Under the pieces are notes generated by a model that was not told the origin of the DNA, searched no databases, and saw nothing but the letters and a program-made list of their open reading frames with translations. The position numbers and the translations under genes were made by a program. This document shows, piece after piece, positions 1 through 6,867 of a stretch of 10,180 nt of DNA (positions within the stretch are counted from its first letter, which is position 1; every line of letters starts with the position of its first letter). The stretch lies in the NCBI GenBank assembly GCA_903870235.1, contig CAIQCA010000064.1:1-10180 (forward strand), written 5' to 3'. Source of the DNA: an uncultured bacterium (GTDB lineage: Bacteria > Patescibacteriota > Minisyncoccia > Phycocordibacterales > PALSA-1337).

Positions 1-15
1 GATAAACGCGGCTTT

Positions 16-1440
16 ATGTTTTTCATAAAGTATATATTTGTCGTAGCTATACTAATCTCGTTGGCTTATTTTGGTTCTCCATATCTAGGTAATCTGATGT
101 ATAAAGCCGATATAGAAAATTACCAGAAAATAATGGCAGACAATGAAATTAAACTTAATTCTATTCTTAGTGAACGCGCCGCCAGACAAGCTGTGACAGT
201 TAGCGTCCTAAATACCCGTAGTATTTCCACCTTCGATATCAATGACCATATACCAAGTACAGGAAAAGCTATTGCGGCTGATCTGGGTGGAATGAAAGTC
301 TCTCTATATCAGGATGGAAGTGTTGTAGATGAATACCCAATCATCTCCAAGGGTAAAGAAGGTTCGAGATGGCAAACTCCTGTTGGGGCTTATACGATCC
401 AGACAAAAGAAAAATCTCATCTTTCCTCGATCGGTGAAGTTTACATGCCCTACAGCATGCAGTTTTATGGAAATTTCTTCATCCACGGTTGGCCAACATA
501 TCCAAATGGCACACCGGTAAGACTTGGCTATACTGGCGGCTGTATAAGACTTGCAACAGGTGATGCTAAGAAAGTTTTTGCCTTCGCAAACACAGGAATC
601 CCAATATTTGTCTATGAAGGTACCACGACTGAGCAGTTCAAACATAGCCCTATAGTTGCGGCCAATATGCCCCAAATATCAGCCAGTTCCTACTTAGTCG
701 CAGATATAAGCACAGGACAAGTATTCGCTGAAAAGAATGCCAATGATGTTCGACCGATCGCTTCGCTCACAAAACTAGTAACCGCCATCGTCGCAAACGA
801 AGCCATTACATATAACAAACAAATCAAAATCTCGACACATGTTGAAAATACTTTGGGAGAAAAAACCTTGAAACTCGGGGATCTGCTCACAGCCACCGAA
901 CTTCTATATCCCCTACTTATGCAATCAGACAATGGTGCAGCAGTCGCTTTGGCCGATGCATATGGCAACGATAGATTTATCAAACTGATGAATGCCAAAG
1001 CCTCTGCCATAGGGATGAACGACACACATTTCGAAGATCCTCACGGCATTTCAGAAAACAATGTCTCTACAGCCGAGGACTTGTTCCGACTTTCTCGCTA
1101 TTTCTATGAAAATCAACAATATCTCCTTGGTATAACGAGACTATCGCAAAAAACAATACCGGCAACGGCTTATAATTCCAAATATGTTCTGTATAATTTC
1201 AATATTTTTAGTGGCATGCCAGAATTTATTGGTGGAAAAACTGGAAAAACCAATGCGGCCAAAGAAACAATGGTATCAATGTTTTCCTATACAGACCCAG
1301 ACAATGCACTCAGCACTAGTACGCTAGCTATCATCGTTCTCGGATCCGACGACAGAAAACAAGATGTTACCGATCTATATAAATGGACCATGGCATCTCT
1401 TGGTAGTTCACCTTCAGTGGCTATCTCTAAAAACAATTAG
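16..1440 (+). CDS. Membrane-anchored L,D-transpeptidase (YkuD) fused to D-alanyl-D-alanine carboxypeptidase (peptidase S11)
   Basis: The 474-residue protein acts on peptidoglycan outside the membrane. Residues about 3-21 form one hydrophobic anchor with no clear cleavage site, so the enzyme probably stays membrane bound. Residues about 85-203 are a YkuD L,D-transpeptidase domain: His157-Gly158 followed by TGGCIRL with nucleophile Cys176. The usual SHGC histidine is Gly here, a variant I believe is tolerated. Residues about 222-440 are a low-molecular-weight PBP fold with all three motifs: SLTK (Ser250/Lys253), SDN (304-306) and KTG (408-410). The first domain would make 3-3 crosslinks or attach proteins; the second would trim D-Ala from pentapeptides, giving the tetrapeptides the first domain uses. 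The reading frame is open upstream to base 1, so the true start could lie outside the window; ATG at 16 directly precedes the anchor and is reasonable. No Shine-Dalgarno site is visible. Confidence 0.87.
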   Translation: MFFIKYIFVVAILISLAYFGSPYLGNLMYKADIENYQKIMADNEIKLNSILSERAARQAVTVSVLNTRSISTFDINDHIPSTGKAIAADLGGMKVSLYQDGSVVDEYPIISKGKEGSRWQTPVGAYTIQTKEKSHLSSIGEVYMPYSMQFYGNFFIHGWPTYPNGTPVRLGYTGGCIRLATGDAKKVFAFANTGIPIFVYEGTTTEQFKHSPIVAANMPQISASSYLVADISTGQVFAEKNANDVRPIASLTKLVTAIVANEAITYNKQIKISTHVENTLGEKTLKLGDLLTATELLYPLLMQSDNGAAVALADAYGNDRFIKLMNAKASAIGMNDTHFEDPHGISENNVSTAEDLFRLSRYFYENQQYLLGITRLSQKTIPATAYNSKYVLYNFNIFSGMPEFIGGKTGKTNAAKETMVSMFSYTDPDNALSTSTLAIIVLGSDDRKQDVTDLYKWTMASLGSSPSVAISKNN

Positions 1441-1448
1441 AAAACAGC

Positions 1449-1480
1449 AGCCAATTTTTGTGGTTTGTGAGGCTTTTTTA
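1449..1480 (+). terminator. Weak possible terminator between convergent genes
   Basis: AGCC (1449-1452) can pair with GGCT (1471-1474), followed by a run of six T. The stem is only four base pairs with an 18-base loop, so this rests mainly on its position just after the stop codon and between two convergent genes. Confidence 0.3.
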
Positions 1481-1494
1481 ATTAAATTTTTTAT

Positions 1495-1920
1495 CTACTC
1501 TTTACCCTTTTTCCTCTTATAGAAATTTTTTGATTCACGGGTTATGGCCAGAATGGTAATAACCGCGATATATGAAGCCCCAACTTCTACCGGCATGTGA
1601 TAAGGGATATGGAAAATAATCCCATAAACAATCAAGAAAATTATAAGGAATGTCCATAGGATCACATAGGCTTCACCTGGATGTATGGAGGTATGCATAT
1701 CATGCCAACGACGAAATTCCTTTTCGGCGCTATATATGGCAAGAGAAGCGGCAAAAATTCCAGCGATAGCCAATAGAATATTACTTTCTGCTAAAACATT
1801 TGCGTGAAAGAAATCGTAGAGAATCGCCGCAAAACAAACAAAAGACCAGAAATTTGTGATCTTGCGCCACATACTAAATGATCCAAGTTTTTGTAATTTT
1901 AAAACTATTGATGTAAACAT
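1495..1920 (-). CDS. Unrecognised small integral membrane protein, four predicted helices
   Basis: I do not recognise this 141-residue protein. Hydrophobic stretches at about 22-38, 47-64, 84-105 and 111-127 suggest four membrane helices. A charged loop between helices 2 and 3 (AEKEFRRWHDMHTSIHPGE, 65-83) contains several His, Glu and Asp residues, and the C-terminal tail is strongly basic (KRKKGKE). By the positive-inside rule the basic tail should be cytoplasmic. The ATG at 1920 has no Shine-Dalgarno site; an internal Met17 just before helix 1 is an alternative start. A TATTAA box (complement of 1931-1936) lies ten bases before the ATG and may be its -10. It converges on the murein enzyme and faces the insertion sequence upstream. 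No catalytic motif is evident. Confidence 0.7.
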   Translation of the reverse strand: MFTSIVLKLQKLGSFSMWRKITNFWSFVCFAAILYDFFHANVLAESNILLAIAGIFAASLAIYSAEKEFRRWHDMHTSIHPGEAYVILWTFLIIFLIVYGIIFHIPYHMPVEVGASYIAVITILAITRESKNFYKRKKGKE

Positions 1921-2051
1921 CTCGGTAAAATTAATACGAAACTATCATTACAATTTTTTCTATTACAACTTTGATTTTACTTATTATCCTGTGAACCATA
2001 ATGGTATATCATAGCACTGGAATGGCATTTTAGGATAGACCAAGGTAATGT

Positions 2052-2071
2052 GCACACACATTTGGCACTTT
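2052..2071 (+). repeat. Left terminal inverted repeat of the IS
   Basis: The 20 bases match the complement of 3012-3031 at 18 positions; the shared form is GYACACACATTTGKCACTTT. The mismatches are the second base and one base after the TTTG core. Confidence 0.85.
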
Positions 2072-2087
2072 TTAGTAGACTTAATAA

Positions 2088-3035
2088 ATGTGTACAAATA
2101 TGCCTAAAAACATAGTCGAGGAGCGTTTAAGATGGGTACAAATGGTAGAAAGCGGTAATGTGAGGTTAAAAGATGTAATTGAGATATTCCCTCACAGTGG
2201 AAGGACTCTCAAACGGTGGTTAAAAGAATATCGTGCTAAGGGTGAGGCAGGTTTGATACCTAAATCCACTAAGCCTAAGAGTAATCCTAAAGAGTCGCCA
2301 ATTCACGTAAAAGAAAGAGTCGTTAATATGAGAAAGAAGACGAAGCTCTGTGCGCTCAAATTAAAATGGAAATTAGAAAAAGAAGGTATTCACATCCACG
2401 AACGTACTGTTGGAAAGATTCTCAAAAGTGAAGATTTAGTCAGGAAGTACCGTATCAAGAAAGTTAAGTACAAATATATCAGAGCCCTAAGACAACCAGG
2501 TGAATTGGTTGAGATTGATGTGAAGTATGTGCCAGGAAAGGTCTCTGGTAAGCGATATTACCAATATACAGCCATTGATACTGCTTCTAGGTGGAGATAC
2601 TTGAGTGTGTATGATGAACAGACCACATACAACTCAATTCAATTTCTAGCAGATGCGATGAAAAGATTTCCACACAAGATTCATGCCATCAAATCAGACA
2701 ATGGGAGCATATTCACCAACTACTACGTTGGTACAAACAAAAGAAGTGACCAAACTGTTAAAAGATTGCATGCTCTAGATGTCTTCTGTACACAAAACAA
2801 TATCATCCATTATTTGATTGATCCGGGTAAGCCAGCACAGAACGGTACAGTCGAAAGAAGTCATCGCGAAGATCAGGAGAAGTTCTATGACCAAAACACA
2901 TTTAAAACATTTTCCGAATTACAAAAGAAAATCAAAATCTGGAACAATTACTACAACAACCTTGAACACTGTGGCTTAAATGGAAAAACACCCAACGAAA
3001 TGCTAGGATTCAAAGTGACAAATGTGTGTACCTAA
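2088..3035 (+). CDS. IS481-like family DDE transposase
   Basis: The 315-residue transposase would catalyse strand transfer of its own element. Residues about 10-50 are a helix-turn-helix region, followed by the EAGLIPKSTKP linker typical of IS481-type proteins, and a second DNA-binding segment to about 130. From about 138 comes an integrase-core (rve) domain with a full acidic triad: Asp144 (VEIDVKY), Asp204 (KSDNG) and Glu256 (NGTVERSH). The Asp-Glu spacing of 52 is longer than the common 35, owing to an insert around residues 212-235. The frame is intact, so the element may be active. Two starts are possible: ATG 2088 (MCTN) or ATG 2100 (MPKNIVEERL). Bases 2087-2098 resemble the terminal-repeat core and overlap the first start, which could let the transposase bind near its own start and limit expression. 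Confidence 0.9.
   Translation: MCTNMPKNIVEERLRWVQMVESGNVRLKDVIEIFPHSGRTLKRWLKEYRAKGEAGLIPKSTKPKSNPKESPIHVKERVVNMRKKTKLCALKLKWKLEKEGIHIHERTVGKILKSEDLVRKYRIKKVKYKYIRALRQPGELVEIDVKYVPGKVSGKRYYQYTAIDTASRWRYLSVYDEQTTYNSIQFLADAMKRFPHKIHAIKSDNGSIFTNYYVGTNKRSDQTVKRLHALDVFCTQNNIIHYLIDPGKPAQNGTVERSHREDQEKFYDQNTFKTFSELQKKIKIWNNYYNNLEHCGLNGKTPNEMLGFKVTNVCT
3012..3031 (-). repeat. Right terminal inverted repeat of the IS
   Basis: Inverted partner of 2052-2071 (18 of 20 matches). It lies inside the transposase reading frame and encodes its last residues (KVTNVCT), with the stop codon at 3033-3035 at or across the element boundary. Confidence 0.85.
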
Positions 3036-3056
3036 AACAACATATTTACCCGGTTT

Positions 3057-4382
3057 TTATAGTTCTAAATCTCTTTCTCGGCTACTTTTCAGGTCCTTGA
3101 TCTTGAGTTTACCTGTCTTAGTCTCTTCATCGCCGATGCAAATAATTTCCGGAATACCACGCTTGTCTGCACGAGAAATTTGCTCACCAACTTTCTTGTT
3201 TGAAAGGTCTACAGCTATACGTTTTCCTTTTTCACGGAGTGATTGAGCAACATCCAAAGCATAAGAGGTATTTTGTTCGCCCATGACGCAAATAGCAATA
3301 TCAGCCGATGCATTGGTTTTGGGAAGAGTTCCATAAGTCTCCATCAAGTCACGGGCAATAACGTCACCGGCTCCAAAACCGACGGCTGGCACTTTCTCAT
3401 TACCAAACAAGGCCAATAGATCATCGTAACGACCACCCCCGAAGACAGATCTTCGATTGACTGGATTTAAGTCATAAACTTCGAAGACAATTCCGGTGTA
3501 ATAATCGAAACCACGCATGAGAGTTTGATCAAATCGAACGTTTGTTATACCAAGACGCTCTAAGCCGGCCATGACTTCTCTGATTTCCTTTAGGCCGACG
3601 TGTTCTTCATTGGTTTGCGGTAAATTGGAAGTAAACTCTTCGAAATTCTTTGAGTTCAAGAGAGTTAAAAACTTTTGGGTAATTTCCTCTGACTTCTTTG
3701 ATTCAGTAAATACTACTTCAACCCCAGCCTTGAAAGCCTTAGGATCCAGCTTGTCTTTCTTGTCTATAAGTTTAGAGATTTTAGTTGCGGCAACTTCATC
3801 CAACCCAAAGACATCGCTTGTCACATAGTTCATGACCTTGCGATTATTTAGGCGTATTTCGAAATCAGTATCTTTGAGACCATAAGCACGAGTTATGTCG
3901 TAGGCCATATTGATAGTCTCTATCTCCGCCGATATAGATTCAACGCCGAAGATGTCGACATTTAACTGCCAGTGTTCACGAACACGGCCACGTTGGGGTT
4001 GTTCATAACGGAAAAGATTAGGGATAGAATACCAGCGCAAAGGAAATATAAGCTCACGTCTTTTGGCTGCAACCATACGGGCAACAGTAGGAGTCATCTC
4101 TGGTCTCAGAGTTACTTCACGATCGCCGCGGTCAGTAAATGTATAGGTTTGCTCGTTGACGATTTCCTCACCAGATTTGGCACGATATAGATCAGCTGGT
4201 TCCAAGACTGAAGCATTATACTCCTCATAGCCATATTTCTCGGCATTTTTACGCCAAATATCGAATACACTCTTTTCGATGGCCATATCTGTTGGGAAGA
4301 AATCACGAACACCTTTGTAGGAATCGGTTGATAATTTTGTTTTTGTATTGTTGGTCTTTGTGTTTTTTTGGTCTAGATTCAT
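3057..4382 (-). CDS. hisS: Histidyl-tRNA synthetase
   Basis: This class II synthetase charges tRNA-His with histidine in the cytoplasm; at 441 residues it is of usual length. It shows TLRPEMT (91-97), class II motif 2 around NLFRYEQPQRGRVREHWQ (122-139, Arg125), the histidine-binding signature RGFDYYTG (290-297) and GGGRYDDL (315-322). A C-terminal anticodon-binding domain (about 360-441) follows, with the VDLSNKKVGEQ segment. Motif 3 reads VGFGAGDVI (334-342), where many bacterial enzymes have GFxxGxERL; this GD variant is worth noting. The first 17 residues are rich in Lys, Asn and Thr and probably disordered. There is no Shine-Dalgarno site; a TAGAAT box six bases before the ATG suggests a leaderless transcript. 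The insertion sequence lies just downstream of the stop codon. Confidence 0.97.
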   Translation of the reverse strand: MNLDQKNTKTNNTKTKLSTDSYKGVRDFFPTDMAIEKSVFDIWRKNAEKYGYEEYNASVLEPADLYRAKSGEEIVNEQTYTFTDRGDREVTLRPEMTPTVARMVAAKRRELIFPLRWYSIPNLFRYEQPQRGRVREHWQLNVDIFGVESISAEIETINMAYDITRAYGLKDTDFEIRLNNRKVMNYVTSDVFGLDEVAATKISKLIDKKDKLDPKAFKAGVEVVFTESKKSEEITQKFLTLLNSKNFEEFTSNLPQTNEEHVGLKEIREVMAGLERLGITNVRFDQTLMRGFDYYTGIVFEVYDLNPVNRRSVFGGGRYDDLLALFGNEKVPAVGFGAGDVIARDLMETYGTLPKTNASADIAICVMGEQNTSYALDVAQSLREKGKRIAVDLSNKKVGEQISRADKRGIPEIICIGDEETKTGKLKIKDLKSSRERDLEL

Positions 4383-4388
4383 GGGACT

Positions 4389-4394
4389 ATTCTA
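4389..4394 (-). promoter_or_regulatory. Putative -10 box of hisS, leaderless spacing
   Basis: On the minus strand TAGAAT is followed by six bases (AGTCCC) and then the hisS ATG. This would place the first transcribed base at or next to the start codon. I see no good -35 box. The pilB start has the same geometry. Confidence 0.5.
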
Positions 4395-4412
4395 GCAGAT
4401 TACTGGGCAAAT

Positions 4413-4438
4413 AAAAAAGGCCTAGAAGCAGGCTTTTT
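4413..4438 (-). terminator. Bidirectional intrinsic terminator hairpin
   Basis: GCCT (4420-4423) pairs with AGGC (4430-4433) around a six-base loop, extended by a G-T pair and A-T pairs. The hairpin is flanked by six A on the left and five T on the right, so it can work on either strand. It would end kinase-gene transcripts just before the hisS promoter. Confidence 0.6.
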
Positions 4439-4452
4439 GGGTTTTGGATAAT

Positions 4453-4497
4453 AAAAAACTCTCCGAGTATGGGGCTTGAGGCCTTGGTTCGAAGAGT
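4453..4497 (-). terminator. Intrinsic terminator downstream of the kinase-like gene
   Basis: On the minus strand ACTCTTCGA (complement of 4489-4497) pairs with TCGGAGAGT (complement of 4458-4466) over nine positions with one G-U pair, followed directly by six T. The 22-base loop is long but contains GGCC/GGC stretches that may fold further. It lies 15 bases after the stop codon and in tandem with the hairpin at 4413-4438. Confidence 0.65.
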
Positions 4498-4511
4498 AGC
4501 TTGTGAAGCGG

Positions 4512-5555
4512 CTAGGCTTGATTTTGCGCTGAGGACTGAGTGTCCGGCGTACTCGGGCGCAGATAGGAGGGGATGATACCACGGCCGCCACCGAATACTG
4601 CGGTGGATTTATGTGGGACGATCCCCATGTGGATGCCGGTCCAAGTGATTGTGCCGATTCCAATCACAGCGGCCGTTGGGTGCAATACTTTTGCTTTCGG
4701 GGCCGGTTTATCCACGGCGGTGATTGTCTTCGTCACGGCGTGCTTGGGATTGTAAAGACATGACCGCAAATGGACGTAAGTCTTTTTCTTGAGCACCATT
4801 TGCTTCAAGACCAGATTGATCTTCCTTTGGAGTGGTAAGCGACCGTCGATCCAAACAACTGAATTGCGATCGTAACTGGACATACGTTCGAATGTTGGAA
4901 GTGTGAACTCGATCCATTTGCTCCAGCGATTCTCCAAGACCGCCATATTGGCATCATCGGCTCGACCAAGCTTCTTCAGGCGTTCTTGCGAACGCTCCAT
5001 GCAGAGCTTTTTTGGAGCCGTGAAGCAGATGGCCGTCCAGGGCATGTGAAGTGAACGGATAAATGCTTCTTGAGCTGCTGTGCGAGGGAAGCCGTCGATC
5101 AGGATGTTGCGTGATTCACCACGGTATGGGTTATGTCCAGCCATAGCTAAACATTCGCGCTGCAAACCATCGAGAGCGACACTGAGGGTCAGGTCGTCTG
5201 GAACAAGTTCACCCATATCCGAGAGTGGCTTGAACTGTAAGAGTGCACGACCAATCGGATCACTTTGTTGCATTCGATTCTTCATCTCACCGCTCATGGA
5301 GATGGTCGCGGTGAGAGCATTTGTTCGCGGCAGCTCTTCTAAGAGAAGCGCGTTCATGAATTCCAATGCAAATGTTTTACCGGAGCACAGAGGTCCTGTC
5401 AAAAATGTTAGGGCGCTACGTGACCTGTGCAACACGGATAATAAATCCGGTGAAATCTTGAATGCTGGTTTCTGACATTGACCATTAACACCGTTTGATT
5501 TGTTTTCCACCTGTTCGACTCCTTGTTTTGCAGATCTTTTTATATGAAGATCCAC
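4512..5555 (-). CDS. Adenylate-kinase-like P-loop nucleotide kinase with long C-terminal extension
   Basis: The 347-residue protein starts with GTG. After a polar, probably disordered N-terminus (1-35), residues about 46-245 resemble an adenylate/nucleoside-monophosphate kinase. It has Walker A GPLCSGKT (54-61), an NMP-binding segment with MSGEMKNRM (87-95) and MGELVPDDL (114-122), the hallmark DGFPRT (154-159) and a short lid-like stretch with GRADD (197-201) before ENRW. There is no zinc-finger lid. The expected role is phosphate transfer between ATP and a nucleoside monophosphate, but the substrate cannot be read from sequence and a normal adk may exist elsewhere. Residues about 250-347 form a basic tail rich in Ala, Pro, Gly and Thr that I cannot assign. 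Two counted 60-base rows are 50-55 % G+C, against 35 % and 45 % for rows in a pilus gene and hisS, hinting at transfer or different codon pressure. Confidence 0.8.
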   Translation of the reverse strand: MDLHIKRSAKQGVEQVENKSNGVNGQCQKPAFKISPDLLSVLHRSRSALTFLTGPLCSGKTFALEFMNALLLEELPRTNALTATISMSGEMKNRMQQSDPIGRALLQFKPLSDMGELVPDDLTLSVALDGLQRECLAMAGHNPYRGESRNILIDGFPRTAAQEAFIRSLHMPWTAICFTAPKKLCMERSQERLKKLGRADDANMAVLENRWSKWIEFTLPTFERMSSYDRNSVVWIDGRLPLQRKINLVLKQMVLKKKTYVHLRSCLYNPKHAVTKTITAVDKPAPKAKVLHPTAAVIGIGTITWTGIHMGIVPHKSTAVFGGGRGIIPSYLRPSTPDTQSSAQNQA

Positions 5556-5570
5556 GATTTTTATTTAACC

Positions 5571-5621
5571 ACTAGGCCAATACGTGGCCTAGTTGCCTCC
5601 TAATTTAGAAGGAACAACTAG
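5571..5621 (-). promoter_or_regulatory. Leader of the kinase-like gene with two mutually exclusive hairpins
   Basis: ACTAGGCCA (5571-5579) and TGGCCTAGT (5585-5593) form a perfect 9-bp stem with a five-base loop. CTAGTTG (5589-5595) is also the exact complement of CAACTAG (5615-5621), with TCCT/AGGA pairing possible inside. Both helices use 5589-5593, so they cannot coexist. The region precedes the GTG start on the minus strand. A GGAGG in the complement of 5596-5600 lies between the competing arms. No U-tract follows the proximal hairpin, so translational control or RNA stability is likelier than termination. Confidence 0.5.
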
Positions 5622-5627
5622 TGCGAA

Positions 5628-5655
5628 ATAGTACCACACTTATTTAATTATGCAA
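5628..5655 (-). promoter_or_regulatory. Putative promoter of the kinase-like gene
   Basis: On the minus strand TTGCAT (complement of 5650-5655), a 16-base spacer and TACTAT (complement of 5628-5633) resemble a sigma-70-type promoter. Transcription would start near 5621, giving a leader of about 65 bases containing the competing hairpins. The -35 match is only moderate. Confidence 0.4.
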
Positions 5656-5707
5656 TATTGTTTCCGAACCTTTCTTGGAAATTAATTATACGGTTATTTA
5701 TCATTTT

Positions 5708-5739
5708 TTGACCGAAATTTTATCAATGAAGTCTATTAT
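5708..5739 (+). promoter_or_regulatory. Putative promoter of the pilus cluster, leaderless spacing
   Basis: TATTAT (5734-5739) ends six bases before the pilB ATG, matching the arrangement at hisS. TTGACC (5708-5713) could be the -35 box, but its 20-base spacer is long. No Shine-Dalgarno site precedes the ATG. Confidence 0.45.
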
Positions 5740-5745
5740 GTCTGT

Positions 5746-6867
5746 ATGTACAAAGACCTTGCCAGTATTAAGTCCATAAATAACTCGATGACGGCCAATG
5801 AGGCTGTCGAAAATATTTTATGTTTGGCTGTGGCAGAAGGTGCCTCCGATATTCATTGTGATCCGAGGCATACGGATATTTTAATTAGGATGCGATCGGA
5901 TGGATTGATTAGCGAAGTTGGTACATTACCACGACGTCTCACTGATGAGTTTATTTCTAGATTAAAAATACTTTCTGGAGCTCGTACGGATGTGCATGCT
6001 GTTCCGCAAGATGGTCGCTGGCAAACTCACGTCAATGGTCAGGCTTACAATATTCGTATCTCGTTCATGCCGACTTACTATGGCGAGAACGCAGTGATGA
6101 GGATTTTATCAACAGCAATAGCAGGACAATCTTCTTTTGCTGGCCTTGGTTTTACTCCGGATCATGTCTATGCCATCATCGAAGCCCTGAAGAAGACTAG
6201 TGGGCTTATCTTGGTAACTGGTCCAACTGGTTCAGGAAAAACCACAACGCTTCACACTTGTTTGACCTCGAAGCGAAGAGAGCCTCTCTCCATAGTGACC
6301 CTTGAAGATCCAGTTGAATATGAAATTGCTGGTGTTAGTCAGGTCCATATTCGACAGACACACGGTGTGACATTTGCTTCAGGTCTTCGTTCGGTTCTAC
6401 GTCAAGACCCAGACGTTATCATGGTTGGTGAAATCCGTGACAATGAAACCGCGCGCGTGGCGGTACACACGGCTTTGACTGGCCACTTAGTTCTTTCAAC
6501 TTTACATACGAACTCCGCACTGGAAACAATCCCACGTTTGCTAGATATGGGAGTTGATAATTATTTGTTGGCGGCCACTTTACGACTTATCGTCGCTCAG
6601 CGGTTAGTACGGACTATTTGTCGCGATTGTGGAATGGTTGGTTGTGAATCTTGCAATCAAACCGGATATCACGGCCGAACGATTATTGCCGAAGTTTGTC
6701 TGATCGATGACAAGATGCAGAAGATGATTGCAGACAAAAAGTCTCTGTCAGATATCGCGTCTTATGCAAAGTCGCATGGTTTTCATTCTATAAACCAAGA
6801 TGGTCTCGAAAAGGTCGATTGGGGCATAACTTCGCACGAAGAGTTGACGCGCGTACTAGCAACATGA
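5746..6867 (+). CDS. pilB: Type IV pilus assembly ATPase, short PilB/GspE form
   Basis: This cytoplasmic hexameric ATPase would drive pilus extension together with PilC. Visible motifs are ASDIHCDP (35-42) of the N2 domain, Walker A GPTGSGKTT (159-167), the Asp box LEDPVEYE (186-193), Walker B DPDVIMVGEIRD (221-232, catalytic Glu229) and a His box around TGHLVLSTLHT. Four cysteines at 292, 295, 300 and 303 (CxxC-x4-CxxC) form the zinc site typical of PilB/GspE and absent from PilT, so it is an assembly rather than retraction ATPase. At 373 residues it lacks the N1 domain of about 150-200 residues found in full-length PilB of roughly 560. The ORF starts right after a -10-like box, so truncation by misannotation is unlikely. 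Its stop overlaps the pilC start (ATGA), indicating translational coupling. Confidence 0.93.
   Translation: MYKDLASIKSINNSMTANEAVENILCLAVAEGASDIHCDPRHTDILIRMRSDGLISEVGTLPRRLTDEFISRLKILSGARTDVHAVPQDGRWQTHVNGQAYNIRISFMPTYYGENAVMRILSTAIAGQSSFAGLGFTPDHVYAIIEALKKTSGLILVTGPTGSGKTTTLHTCLTSKRREPLSIVTLEDPVEYEIAGVSQVHIRQTHGVTFASGLRSVLRQDPDVIMVGEIRDNETARVAVHTALTGHLVLSTLHTNSALETIPRLLDMGVDNYLLAATLRLIVAQRLVRTICRDCGMVGCESCNQTGYHGRTIIAEVCLIDDKMQKMIADKKSLSDIASYAKSHGFHSINQDGLEKVDWGITSHEELTRVLAT

Larger units (their letters stand above)
2049..3034 (+). mobile_element. Complete IS481-like insertion sequence, about 0.98 kb
   Basis: A single DDE transposase gene is bracketed by inverted repeats at 2052-2071 and 3012-3031. 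The outermost bases are uncertain by about three positions: TGTGCAC on the left against TAGGTAC on the right. I see no convincing target-site duplication, so the insertion may be old or the duplication eroded. The element fills nearly the whole gap between the membrane-protein gene and hisS and breaks no visible gene. It may have separated hisS from its original downstream terminator, since only about 22 bases remain between the right end and the hisS stop codon. Confidence 0.85.

Noticed and set aside
2030..3045. Target-site duplication around the insertion sequence
   Set aside because: Bases outside the two ends were compared at several possible boundaries and no matching direct repeat was found.
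4573..5475. Plus-strand open frames opposite the kinase-like gene
   Set aside because: They mirror a gene with clear P-loop kinase motifs on the minus strand and show no recognisable content.
5571..5593. Perfect inverted repeat read as an intrinsic terminator
   Set aside because: Neither strand has a T-run after the stem, and it lies upstream of a start codon, so a leader RNA structure fits better.
6819..6863. Earlier ATG for pilC inside pilB
   Set aside because: The added residues look like out-of-frame pilB sequence; the ATGA overlap at 6864 is the standard coupled start.
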